DNA of 64,000 nt, taken from the NCBI GenBank assembly GCA_009733775.1, contig WOGZ01000024.1:1-64000 (forward strand). Direction: 5' to 3'. Positions 22,186 to 33,133 of this stretch are shown in pieces (position 1 is the first letter of the stretch; every line of letters starts with the position of its first letter). The translations under genes were made by a program, and so were the position numbers. Below the pieces are notes generated by a model. The model saw nothing but the letters and a program-made list of their open reading frames with translations, did no database searches and was not told the origin of the DNA. The DNA comes from Alectoria sarmentosa. Taxonomy: Eukaryota; Ascomycota; Lecanoromycetes; Lecanorales; Parmeliaceae.

Positions 22186-23453
22186 GTGAGATCCCTACCT
22201 CTTTCCATCCCAAGAACAACGCACTCTGTAGAGGCGAGGAGAGCACGACGAAGTTGAATGCGATTATGCGGAGCAGGATCCCACTGGAAACTTGAAATTC
22301 ACATCTGTCACGTTACGGGCCGTTCTCAGGCGTTCAGTGCCCGACAGGATTCGGTCACCGTACTCCGTACAATCTGACTGTATCTCCCAGATCCAAGAGG
22401 CTCAGTAAGATTCGAAATTGCTCATTCCTTCCTGTGCAGGATGGGATCCGCTACAACTTATGGGAGTAAAATGCTTTCCCACAGCTACTTCATCCACCCA
22501 AAACTGTAGTTGGTTCCTTTGTGATTAATTCGATATCGCTGAGTATTGAATCGAGCCATGCACTCATTATTAGTGTGCGGGAGTGTCAGTGCGGCATGAG
22601 GCGCTCGACCCTCACGCTATTTCACTTAATTCTCCGAGGTCTCGGCTCTGATTACCTCAGTGATTACTATTTTTTACCGAGGTCCCGAGTCAGCGACCAA
22701 TGACCGCCAAGGCAATATATCATCACCGAGGTACCTTACCCACCGGTGATGACTTGTGCACCAAACAACTGAACAGGGGAATTCATTTCGATTTACCACC
22801 TACAGCACAGTACCTACATATTCCTATTCCCTTGATTCGTGCCAAATTTCACCGGCAATTGGTCCCCGCCGCTAATCTACAGCGCATTCCACTGCAGAAT
22901 CGGGCTGAATGCGGCTCTCTGATTTGCCGTCTCACAGATCTACGCCTAGTGCGCCTTAGTGCCGTAATTAGATTGCCCTTGAAAAATGAACCAAGGGCCA
23001 TATACAGTAATCATATCATATTGATATGGAGGTTTGATTACAAACTTATTAAGCTCAGCACGAGGCGTAGATCATCCGCTGTTTTTTTGCGCATTGAATT
23101 AATAAGCCGTTGAATTATTAAGCTACTTTGGTATTATTGCCTTATTGTGCCTTCCTTCCTCATGCCCTTTCATCATTTCCTTATTTCTCTCCTGCTCGTC
23201 CTTCAACCTTTCCTCCATCTACAAGCGTCTATTTTCAAGCGTCTACATTATCTTCGAGGTCAACCTCAACCACACGCTAGGTACTTAGTACGCTCGGCAT
23301 CAATACTTAGCTCTCCCCACAACCAACATCCGGGCAGACCAGCCTAAGATCCCTTTCTTGTCCCAGCAGAACAGAGTTTGGACGGCGTCACACCGTCGCG
23401 GGAAGGGATCGGGACCAGGACTCGCCCATACGCTCTCTGTTACAAAGTCAGAA

Positions 23454-25033
23454 ATGTCGACGGTCGAAGGAAAATCGAACGAGCCCGAGGATGTTGCGGA
23501 AAAGGGCCTGGGCAAATCCCTCGATGATGGGCCAGAAATCCCAGACCAGAAAGAAGTGCTTCAACAGACAGTCACCGCTCAAGATTGGTCCGGCCCCGAT
23601 GATCCAGAAAACCCACACAACTGGCCCATGTCGCTGCGAATCTACCATACAATAGCCCCGGGCTTGTTTGCATTTGCTGTCACTCTGGGTTCTTCAATCT
23701 ATGCACCAGGCTTTCCCGAAGTCGAGAAGAAATTCAACGTCTCGTCAACGGTGGCTATCTTGCCTATCTCGCTCTATGCGCTCGGTCTTGCCTTCGGGCC
23801 AGTCATGGCGGCTCCAGTATCGGAGACTATGGGCCGGAGGGTCGTATATCTTGTTACCACGCCGATTGCAATGCTTTTCATTTTGGGAGCTGGCTTCTCG
23901 AATACCTTTGCTGCTTTGGCCATCTGTCGGCTCTTCGCTGGTATCTTTGGATCACCAGTCTTAGCCGTCGGTGCAGGTACTAATGCGGATATATGGCCTC
24001 CAGTCCATCGCGCTGTTGCCACATCCACGTTCCTGCTTGCGCCTTTTCTGGGTTCGACTATGGGCCCGGTCATAGGAGGGTATGCTGCGCAGAACAAAGG
24101 ATGGAGGTGGACGCAATGGCCGTTGTTGTTCTTTTTGCTTCCACTCTACCTGTCGTCGCTTTTCATGAAGGAGACATACAAGAAGATCATCTTGCAGAAG
24201 CGTGCAAAACGGTTGGGAATCCCTCCGCCGCCACAAATGGGACCGGCAGGGTTTGCAGCTATCAAATTCTTGGTCACTGTCACACTCTTCCGGCCAATTA
24301 GGATGATCTTCACGGAGCCTATAGTCTTCTTTTTCAGCATGTACACCGGCTTCAACTTCTCCGTTCTCTTCGGCTTCTTCGATGCGTTCCCCATCGTCTT
24401 TCAGGGTGTCTACGGTTTCGATACCGGCGCCTCTGGCTTGACGTTCCTGGGCCTTGCCTTCGGATGCTGTGTAGGAGTAGTGACTTGCCTCATTGTCAAC
24501 AGATTGCTGTACTACACAGAGTTTCTCAAGAGTCACAAAGAAGGAAGAAACGGCGCCGTTGCACCGGAACATCGTCTGTATGCTGCGATGATGGGTAGCT
24601 TTGGTATACCCATTGGCCTCTTCTGGTTTGCATGGACCTCGCGCAGAAGCATTCATTGGATCAGTCCAGTGCTTGCAGCGGTTCCTTTCGGGTGGGGTAA
24701 CATTTGCGTCTTCACCTCTGCGGCTCTATATCTCATCGACGTGTACGGGCCGCTGAATGGTGCCTCGGCATTGGCGGCCAATGGTCTAATCAGGTATATA
24801 GCAGGAGCTGTCTTTCCTCTCTTCACTGTCCAAAGTAAGTCATGCATCCTCAAAGCCCTTGTGAGGGCTCATTTGCTGATCCCATTCTGTCAGTGTACGA
24901 TAGGCTGGGTATTGCTTGGGCTACAAGTCTGTTCGCGTTCCTGTCGTTGTTGATGTTGCCGATCCCCTGGGTACTGTTCAAGTTCGGTCCGCAGATCAGG
25001 CGGAAGAGTAATTACGATACCATGAAGGCATAG
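23454..25033 (+). CDS. MFS transporter, DHA1 (drug/polyamine:H+ antiporter) type
   Basis: Exons 23454-24834 and 24894-25033 encode 506 residues. The 59-nt intron (AGTAAGT..TGTCAG) near the 3' end is needed to reach the final helix and stop. Features are a hydrophilic N-terminus of about 90 residues with the DHA1-typical WSGPDDPENPHNWP motif, then roughly 12 membrane segments. Motif A-like APVSETMGRR lies after helix 2, WRWTQWP before helix 6, and long loops carry KRAKRLGIPPP. The closest relatives by memory are the Tpo1/Flr1-like exporters of polyamines, fungicides and natural products in the plasma membrane. The substrate cannot be inferred. The first ATG in the frame is at 23454, since the open frame upstream has no ATG. 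Confidence 0.92.
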
Positions 25034-25599
25034 TACCAAAGGATGATACCGGCGCCGGCGATTCTTGGTTGCATTGTTATTAGCGGTCATTGTACATCAT
25101 AATTAGTACCGAGAAACACATCAACCGTTGTGGCCGAGGTTTAGAAGAACAACTGGATTCTCAAACAAGAGCCTTTTTTTTGCTACAGATCCTCGGACAC
25201 CCTGCGGAGACAAATTTGGGTAGAGTAGGATTTGCAATATGAAATGGAACGGACGTTTCAAAAGGGCGCTTTGGAAGTGCCCACGAACTTTCCCATTGGC
25301 CGTGACTATAATACTGCATCCTGCATGAGCACCAGTCTTGATTTTTGCACTGTCATGTCTAAGCACTCTCATTGAAGCAATTAGAGCTGGCGTGTGGCTT
25401 TTAGGAGTCAGGGAAAATAAAATCCTTGGCAAAAATCGATGAGTGATGCATACAGGTTCGCCGTCTTGGAGTCAAGAGTCTCTCCACTGTCACCAGCAAG
25501 GCGCTGGTCCTGCGACTCCTCCCGCACGTTTCGAATCAGCCTCCTCCACAAACTGCGACCCGACCCTTTTCTCTCTTTTCGGAAATCTTCAGATCCAGG
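25034..25599. other. Intergenic region after the MFS gene
   Basis: About 570 bp. No gene is seen. The right end grades into the pseudogene below, whose left boundary is uncertain. Confidence 0.35.
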
Positions 25600-27070
25600 A
25601 AGTGGGAAGGGGGTGGTGGGATCAACATTGGAAGTACAGCGCTTGCTTCTTCATGGCGACCAGACGACTCAACACCATTTGGCAGTGAGCGCGTCATCCT
25701 AGGCGATGGCACAAAAATCCCTAGCTGCACTTACCGGTCATGTTCTCGGATTCCAATCCAATCGTCGTGGCCGCCCCAGATCCGGTTATTGTTCGTGGAG
25801 ATACTGTGGACAGGCTTCCAGGCAGCGGAGCGGGTTCTACATACTCGCCAGGGACTGACACCAGAATAACTAATATGGCCGGCCCTGTCGCCGCTGACAA
25901 CGTAGATATAGACGGCCCCACCCATACCCTTCCAGCTCAAGATACTCCAACTCCGGTTCTGGTTGGCGGACAAACATTCGCCACAGCATCGAATGGGGGC
26001 GTTTTGATTGGGAGTTCCACATACTTGCCATGATTGCGAGCTAATGTGTTTGGCATCGCATTTTAAGGCGCAGACAGCATAGTCGGAGACGAGTTCATTT
26101 ACGTTCTCCCAGCATATCCCATCAAAAAAAACCCATCCTCACCGACGGCCAGTCTATAATGAAAACTTCCAATGACGGCTTTATCGTCGGTGATTCGACC
26201 GTAGCGCCAGATAGCCAAAATATCATCTCAGGCCATACGACCTCCGCTGACTTCTCATCAGTGGTTGTCGATGGCAGCACATATGCATTACCAACAAACA
26301 CAGCATCCCAGAATGCCATTCCCCAGCCAATCACGCTTGCAACCAGTGTCATGATCGGTGCTGGCAGTAGTGCAGCCACTATCAGAAAGTAGGATATGTA
26401 GGAACAACGGTGATGGCAGTGATGTGTGAGATGGATAGATTCTAATCGTGCCACGCACTCAGCTCGCCAGCTCGCTAAAGAAGTCTCCTGGGGGATGTCT
26501 TTGACCCCATACTTTACTACTGGAGTGATATAGCCGACATGCGCGTGGGTCATAGCTGAAACATGGTTGGGAACCCGAATGTCGACAGCCACATTATCTG
26601 ACACAACGTTTTCGATCCCTTTGGACGATAGAGAGCTCATTGTCAATGGCCAGATAACGGCCTTCCCAACTGGTCTGCAATCAGTATCTACAATAGCTGG
26701 TCAAACCTTCACTGCGAATCCAATTGAGTTTGCAGTCGATGGTCTCAGCATGTCTATGGATGGATCGGCAATCACGCTCAAGCTTTCGGGGACCATGGTA
26801 TCATTGGGGTCTGAGGAACTGCAGATAGATCCTACAACATGGGCTCTGACGCCTGCGCAGGAAACAGCCGAAGTTGCCCTCGGAGGCTTGGACATGTCAG
26901 GCTTCGGCAAGCAACGGGGCTGCAGTAGCTGCGAATGTTTCGAGCCCGTCGCCTCTATTCGGGAGGGAGTTGGAGGTTGCGACATGGAGTGTGGAGTACT
27001 ATCCTCACGGGTTTTGGTATGAGTACCACATTTAGTGGCACATACATTGTGAGCGAGCGGTACAGCGTCT
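25600..27070 (+). pseudogene. Remnant of a repetitive surface/secreted protein
   Basis: Several short frames on the plus strand carry the same kind of beta-rich repeat: GINIGSTALASS, VILGDGTKI, VLVGGQTFATASNGGVLIG, SIVGDEFIYVLP, VVVDGSTYALPT, and IAGQTFTANPIEFAVDGLSM..ITLKLSGTMVSLG. Such GGQTF / VDGxTY / IGSxTY repeats are common in large, Ser/Thr-rich, often GPI-anchored fungal wall proteins. Here they lie in at least three frames with stops between them (near 26033, 26155, 26391 and 27022). No intron set I tried joins them, so I read this as a decayed gene. A Ser/Pro stretch after 26900 in a shifted frame may be the former linker. Boundaries are approximate. Confidence 0.65.
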
Positions 27071-28352
27071 TCTCTCTCACCTTTGATTCCAGTAAGTACT
27101 GCATCATGTGAGGGCTGTAGACCTCACGTCTCCGCAAACCTGCACCATTATGAATGAGAACTACATGTCCGGAATGTCTTGTCGGCGTTGAAGACAGAAC
27201 GACAGACAACGCAAAGATGACCCCATGACCTGAAACGTGTGCTTTGCCGTAAGCCTCGACTCCCAAGTTGGAAACCAAACTGGCTACAGAGAAGGGTTGA
27301 AAGGGTTTCAATCTAGGTAGGTGATTGACCTCCTTTTTTTATCAATGCTTTTGAAGATGCAGGATTGTTCAAGAACGTTAGCTCTACGTGCTCTTCAGGA
27401 TGCTCCAGGCTTCAATACTACTATATGGGCTGCGAGCACAGATCAGGGGTGGCCTCCATGATTGCCGAGCCGTGATTGTGTTGATGCTAGGCACCTCGCT
27501 GGGGCAACCTTTTGTTTAAAAGCTAGGACTTACTTTAGAAGGATCGCGGGTATGGACATGGGTTTGTTAATAATAACGGATGTAACGAGTCGAGTCGACT
27601 GGACGACTATTGAGTCCCACGGAACCGTTTCCGCCGAAGAAAAGCCGGCTGCGCTAACTCGATTCGAGGGAGGTTTTGAATCAGACGACTTTTGAGTCCC
27701 GCGAAATTTTTCCCGCCGAAGAAAAGCCGGCTGCGCTAACTAAGTTCTACTCTAGTGCAGATTCTCGTTGCGAGGCTGCGAGGAAAGCTGGCAGTCCGGC
27801 CCGGGAGTCCCCACCAATCAGACTATCTTACTTATTTCTCGACATCTTGTCACTAAGTAAGCCGCATGTGCTTTTAGCGCTAGCCTTTCATAGCTAGATC
27901 CCTATGAGGCTCATGCGGTGGAGAGGCTTTGAACGCTCGGCCCACTCTGGAATAGTATGTCTCTTTCTGGGCTTGGCAGATATCTACACAACCACGCTCC
28001 TCACTGCACAACGGGGATCTGGACTTCTATATCCTTAATAACGACAGGGCAGTCGAAGTTGATCACAACGTTGATATACCTGTTGAACTGTGCTGGCCAA
28101 GGATGCCAAGAAAGTGAAAGTGGAAAGAGCGGCTATGTAGATCTTCACGTCACTCGTTCGGTAAGCTTGAGAGCTTGAGTGACTTCCATGATTCTTGCAA
28201 GAGATGCAAGTGAGCGAAAGACTTTTCAATCCCTCCTGCCTCCCTATCCTTCTGGACCTCTAGAACCTACAACTTTGCTATCAGCTAGTATAACCAAACC
28301 ATCCTTTGTGCAACTTCAAGCTTGACCGATTGCATCCTATAAAGTACAGAGA
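27071..28352. other. Gene-poor region with a tandem duplicate
   Basis: About 1.3 kb. The only structure seen is an imperfect direct repeat at 27602-27741. Short open frames have no recognisable content. Confidence 0.4.
27602..27741 (+). repeat. Two imperfect direct repeats, 82-bp period
   Basis: Units at 27602-27659 and 27684-27741 share GACGACT, TTGAGTCCC and the exact core GAAGAAAAGCCGGCTGCGCT. They may be part of a lost mobile element or a small minisatellite. Confidence 0.75.
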
Positions 28353-28668
28353 ATGGATTGTTTCCCAATCCCGTTTGTCTGCTTTCAATGCGGAACCGAT
28401 CAAAATCCCTGCCATTGCAAGGTCGTGGGGCCGACGTTAGGTGAGTACTCAATCGAGCAAGTAGAGAAGCTTCTGACTGACTCAGTCCAGGGTTTGCAAC
28501 CACTGTCATTGCTGCCGTACGACTGAACTTCAAATCTCCTTTAAAGGCCATTGATTGAAGATGTGTCAGATAATATGCTGGCCAGGATCTTTGCTTTGCG
28601 GTTGCTGCCTCACTGATACTGGGAAAAGGTACACTGGGATCCTGCCGTGCGCGGAAGTGGTCAACTAA
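28353..28668 (+). CDS. Small cysteine-rich membrane protein (70 aa), three exons
   Basis: Exons 28353-28440, 28491-28516 and 28570-28668 are joined by two short introns (50 nt GTGAGT..GTCCAG, and 53 nt GTACGA..GTGTCAG). The product has 70 residues with ten cysteines (3, 10, 13, 20, 22, 41, 48, 50, 51, 65). A CFQCG..NPCHCKVVGPTLG head leads into one hydrophobic segment (GFATTVIAAIICWPGSLL) and a CGCC cluster, then a polar tail DTGKRYTGILPCAEVVN. The layout (paired CxxC/CxC, a membrane span and a juxtamembrane CxCC) suggests a small, possibly lipid-modified or metal-binding membrane protein. I recall similar short fungal proteins but no named function. The three exons keep frame exactly, and each boundary has GT/AG. 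A TATAAAG lies only ~12 bp before the ATG, so an upstream exon cannot be excluded. A 180-codon frame on the minus strand (28285-28827) overlaps it and is probably spurious. Confidence 0.72.
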
Positions 28669-29412
28669 CGACATGGTATCAGGATGCTCGCTGCTCCAGT
28701 GGATTCTGGTGGAGCTGTCAACAATGCAATACCGTTCTGAGGACAGAAGTATTAACTGCCAGCATGGCTTAGCAGCTTCATGCAAGCCACTGCCAAAGAG
28801 CCACAATATCTTCTTCCGTCCTATCAAGGATTAAAATAAGCCTGCATTGAAATGAGCCTATTTGATGAAGAATGATAATGACTCCACTGAAGATATTGAA
28901 CTCCTCAGTTCATAGGCCCTTTGATATCATGAGGGCGACTGTACCCTTTATTCATGGTGGCAGACATTGATACAATATTGACCGCTGAAGAAGGCCAGTG
29001 ATTGTTTGGAAGATTCAGCATGAGTGCCTTCACAATGTAGACGTTTGAACATGACCAGATTTTGAAGACAACCCCTGTTTCTGTTAATGCAAATTGTAAT
29101 TTCCGAACAAGGATGAGAAATGTTAGTGAAAATTTTCATGTTCAACTCTTTGTGGTAAGAAGTGAATGCCGGCTGGCTCAAACTCAAGCAAGCGTGTTGA
29201 CTTCGGCCAACACTTTATGCTCGATCACAACCTTCGACTTCACCACGCCCGGTGAGACACAGTCTCATTTTTGCTCCATGCTTTCTACCTTCACTTGCTT
29301 CGTTTACTTCGGCAACATAGTCAACATCCATAGCTTCCTTCGTCCAACCTTTTGATACGTCTCTAAGCTTGACTATATCCACCTCTACGTCTTGCAATAC
29401 GGGCTTATCACG
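28669..29412. other. Intergenic region
   Basis: About 740 bp. No gene or repeat is recognised. It should hold the promoter of the 958-residue protein gene. Confidence 0.4.
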
Positions 29413-32393
29413 ATGTCGCTCCGCTCGCTCGATATGAGCAGCCAAGACATCGAGAATGCTCTGGTATCTGGAGCCGGTAAGTTCTCTTCCAAATTATCCC
29501 CTCAGGCAGAAACTGATATCAAACAGCTGGAGGACTTTCTCTCCAACAGTTCCCTTATGAGTGCCCAGACTCAAGCTTCGAGTATGCCACTGAAAGTGAT
29601 GTCCTCAAGCCTGCCGTTGGTATGCCAGCCTTCCATATCCTCAGAACAGAATGAGACAAGCTAACAAAGATAGCAAATCCTTATGGACCACCACCAAAGA
29701 ACAAGAAACAGCATGATCAGACGGGGCGACCCACTCCTGTCCCGAGCCTGGACGATGTTCAGCCATTTATGTCAGAGCCAGATTTCGTGGAAAGACCAGT
29801 GTCTGAACTCGAGACCCTGCTTGCATCTGGGCATATCCAGGATCCATACCCATACCCTGGAGACACTGGTTTGTTACCCTCATACAGCTCCGAGTCACCC
29901 AAATCCCACAACTCAATGAAATTGAGAGAGCAGGTGAAGCATGCTCTTGGAAATGCCTGGAAGTACGATCCGATCAGATGCTCGGTGAAGACTGCTTTTC
30001 AGGCCGCTCGGGAGCTAGCTGACGCTCCCAACTTTGGCCTTACAAAGGAAGAGAACAGCTGGATCATTGGAGGGAAATTGACTGCCGTGAGGAAATCGCG
30101 GGTGGCAGCACGCGTAGGTCTTGAGCAAGCTAGAAAAACCTTCAAGTGGATTACGAACTCGGCTGAGGATGATGAGATTCTCAACTTAGAGGCTGATGAT
30201 CTCGATCAAGAACTTGACGAATTCTATGGTCCTGATGTGAAGGATCTCAGTTCTGTCAACAACAATTCTGTGGATGAAGGTTTCTGTGAACCAGATGCCA
30301 TCGCCACTACAGTGATATCATTGCCCCACAAGTTCCTTATGGAAGAGGGAGTTACTCCGGGAGGAATATTCCAAGACTCAGGTATTTCCATGGACGAAGA
30401 CTTTGCTGAGTATTCCCTTGCCCACTCCCTTCCTAGCACTGCCAAAAAATTCGCGGGAAATGTTCCCCGTGATTGGCCCACATTCAACGCAAACGTCGCT
30501 CCTCTTCGACGCCCAAAGAACACAGGTCGTTGGCTCGGACTGGTTGGAGATCAGAAGCAGTGCGAATGGCCTGGAAGACGACAAGGGCCCTACGATCTGC
30601 ATGGTCTCCGCTCTTGGGTCCGCGCTTCCAAGAGCGATCATGTGGAGATGCGAAAGGAACCTGAAGCTAGCAACAGCGACTCTCAAGATATGGCTGGGTC
30701 TTTCACCCCACGGCCTGTCACTAGACAATTTTCCGTCAGTCGCGATGTCGAAGCGATCGTTGGCCACGATGTCGAGACTACAACCTTACACATTTCAACA
30801 GCTGCGGAAGTTCAAGATTCGAATCGGATGGTGGACGGTCCAAGTGATGACACTGCTCATGAGAACCCACTGCCAATTGAAGTCACATCACCAATCGAAT
30901 TGGTGGAGCGTGCCCAAGAAGTCTCCGAACCTATGCAGGGGAAAGTCAACGGTGAGCCCCCAGAAGCTGCACCTCAGTTATTTGGCCTGGAGCAACATTC
31001 ACTTCTCCACGGCAACAACGAGAACGGAAGTAATTTCGCTACTCCAGAGCGCATCAATCATCTTTCGGTCTCCAACAAGGACGCAAAAAGTACCAAGACT
31101 TCTCTTGGTGTAGCACAGCCGGTGAGCGAGGAGCGACCTCAACACTTTCCTAGCTCCATCGAGAACGGGAGCGACAAAGGACCCTCTGTACCTGCATCTC
31201 ACGTGATTGGAGGAGTCCCACAGATCAACATCGACGCAAATGCTCATGCACGCCGCAGCATTTCTACTACCGTATACACCACGCCAGTGAATCAACGTGT
31301 CCGTCAGATCCAACAGGTCCAACTGGACACCCCGGCAACACCTTCGACAATCAACATCAATCTCACACCGGAGTACGACAGCGATATGGATGCTGAAGAT
31401 GCCTCTGACGGCAGTCTCGAAGCCCGCGTACCCACTTCTCCTACCGATGTTACTCAAAAGGGACAGAGTGCGCTCGGTCGTTACGTGCAAGAGACATCCT
31501 CGCATCCGAAACCCGCTCATCCAGGCAGTAGCACGATCAGCCTCGATGGTAGTGAATCTGAAGAAGTGTTGTTGGTTCCAACGCAGGCGCGCCCCAGCAG
31601 ACCAGAGGGGCATGCTGGCTTCAGCAAAGGTGTTGAAATTCACCAAAAGAAGAGCGATGCAGAATTCACCCTCAGCCCACCAAAAGCACCACAGGGAATC
31701 TCGTCTTCTAGTAACACGGCTCCCATTCCGGCTACACCAATGATTGGAAAGGACTCGGCCCCATATTACCCTACCACGCCTTTCCAGTCCGCCCATCCGG
31801 ACTTTGCTAGTCCTGGAACACCTACCCCGGCTCCCAAAGCGAGCAAGGCTAACAAAAATACCGTCATGAACGTCTTGAAGAGTTCAAAATTGGGGAGTCG
31901 AAGTCCACAGCGTGCAAAACCAGGTCCCGAGATTGTGACCCCTACTCCTCCCGCAGCAGCAGCTCCGCATCTCGGTAGCACTTTCGGTAGCCAGGGCTTG
32001 CTTTTTCACAAGGCGAAGAAAAACGAGAGGAACACCAAGAACGTCCTCAACAGCCTGAAGCTGAGCCCGGAGCGAGGAAGCGGAACCGCAACCCCTGAGC
32101 GTGATAACCAAGACGATTACGAAGATGAGCTAGCCGGCGATGGGAACGTCGAGGTGTACAAGGGTGGGCGATGGGTTCAAGAAACACCATCGACAATGGG
32201 TTCGGGAATCAACCTCGGAGCCAGTGGTGGAAGAAAATTCGCTCAGGCCGTCGTGGTGCCGAGTGTGAGACCTCGAAGTGAGAGCGAGGGGAGGTATGAA
32301 GATGTGCAGAGTGGAGAGCCGCAGAAAAAGAAATTGAGGAGGTCCATGAGGACTGCAGGGAGTGCGGATGCGGGGCCCTTTTCCGATCACTGA
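29413..32393 (+). CDS. Large disordered protein of unknown function
   Basis: Exons 29413-29476, 29527-29619 and 29674-32393 encode 958 residues. The two short 5' introns (50 and 54 nt, the second with a CTAAC branch) join MSLRSLDMSSQDIENAL.. to QQFPYECPDSSFEYATESDVLKP and then NPYGPPPKNKKQ. The chain is mostly Ser/Pro/Thr/Glu-rich and predicted to be disordered. One more ordered, helical block lies near residues 110-190 (KLREQVKHALGNAWKYD..FKWITNSAEDDEI). Several TPxxP and SPxx sites could be phosphorylated. The C-terminus has basic runs (PQKKKLRRSMR) that look like a nuclear localisation signal. I do not recognise the family. A nuclear regulatory or chromatin-linked role is only a guess. Confidence 0.72.
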
Positions 32394-33133
32394 GATGATG
32401 CGACTGTGAGAGATTGACGAAGCGCTGTGCGACACTACTGCTGGTACGAGGACGATGTGTACATTTGGCATATGAATCGTCGCTATGATATGATGGCTGT
32501 GAAAATGATGGAAAGCGACTGTGATCTGGATACGACACGATACGATAGGATGTGACACGATGAATGGACGATTTTTTTCGAATGCGAGCATGGTATCTTA
32601 GGATATGGCCCCATTTGATACGATAAGATATGATGGACCGAGCTTCTTGAACGAATGGACGGATCTGAGAAGGTGGTATGATACGATGGATTTTCCGGAA
32701 GGCGAAGGCTGTCGATTCAGAGCCTGCCTGCCTTGTACGGAAAAGCTATTTTCTGTACACCGAGGCGAGTGGTCTGTGGTGCGCTACTTGTACCTCAAGC
32801 CATGACATGAAATGACATGAGCCTTTACTAAACAAAGGTTTCCTGAATGTTTTGTACTTTAGAGAGGATGCGTGTCCACTTCAGCTAGCAGTTTCAATGA
32901 CATGACGCTTCTTCATCAAAGGCTCATCATGCAGTGCAAGATGTTCTTGAATCATGGAGTAGACAGATCTGTATTCATAAGGTTACATGGACGGCGTCTC
33001 ATATGCAAGACTGGCTATGTATGTGCATTGATCAAACAAGCAATCATCTTCAAAGCCACCTGCCCCAAATCATTTTCCCACTCAAAACCACATGCCCAAG
33101 AACGCCAATCCCGCAGACCCATTGGGGTTCCCT
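32394..33133. other. Convergent intergenic region
   Basis: About 740 bp between converging genes. Around 32530-32690 there are loose GATACGATA-type repeats. No gene is seen. Confidence 0.4.

Larger units (their letters stand above)
20193..23453. other. Gene-poor 3.3-kb region
   Basis: No gene is recognised. It contains short tandem repeats beside the PRP24 start (20196-20254). A ~105-bp diverged repeat at 22079-22185 has a second copy near 36064. An AT-rich tract lies around 22950-23150. The right end must hold the MFS transporter promoter. Short open frames here have no recognisable features. Confidence 0.45.

Noticed and set aside
20193..23453. Possible tRNA or snRNA genes in the gene-poor stretch
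   Set aside because: No B-box (GGTTCGANTCC) or other RNA-gene signature was found by eye on either strand. A tRNAscan or Infernal run would settle it.
23961..24656. 231-codon minus-strand open frame inside the MFS gene
   Set aside because: Antisense shadow of a clear 12-span transporter.
28285..28827. 180-codon open frame on the minus strand
   Set aside because: It has no recognisable domain, and it lies opposite a three-exon plus-strand gene whose cysteine pattern and splice sites are much more convincing.
30999..31796. 265-codon minus-strand open frame inside the 958-residue gene
   Set aside because: It lies fully opposite a long coding exon, and its translation is Trp/Cys/Arg-heavy, as expected of an antisense shadow.
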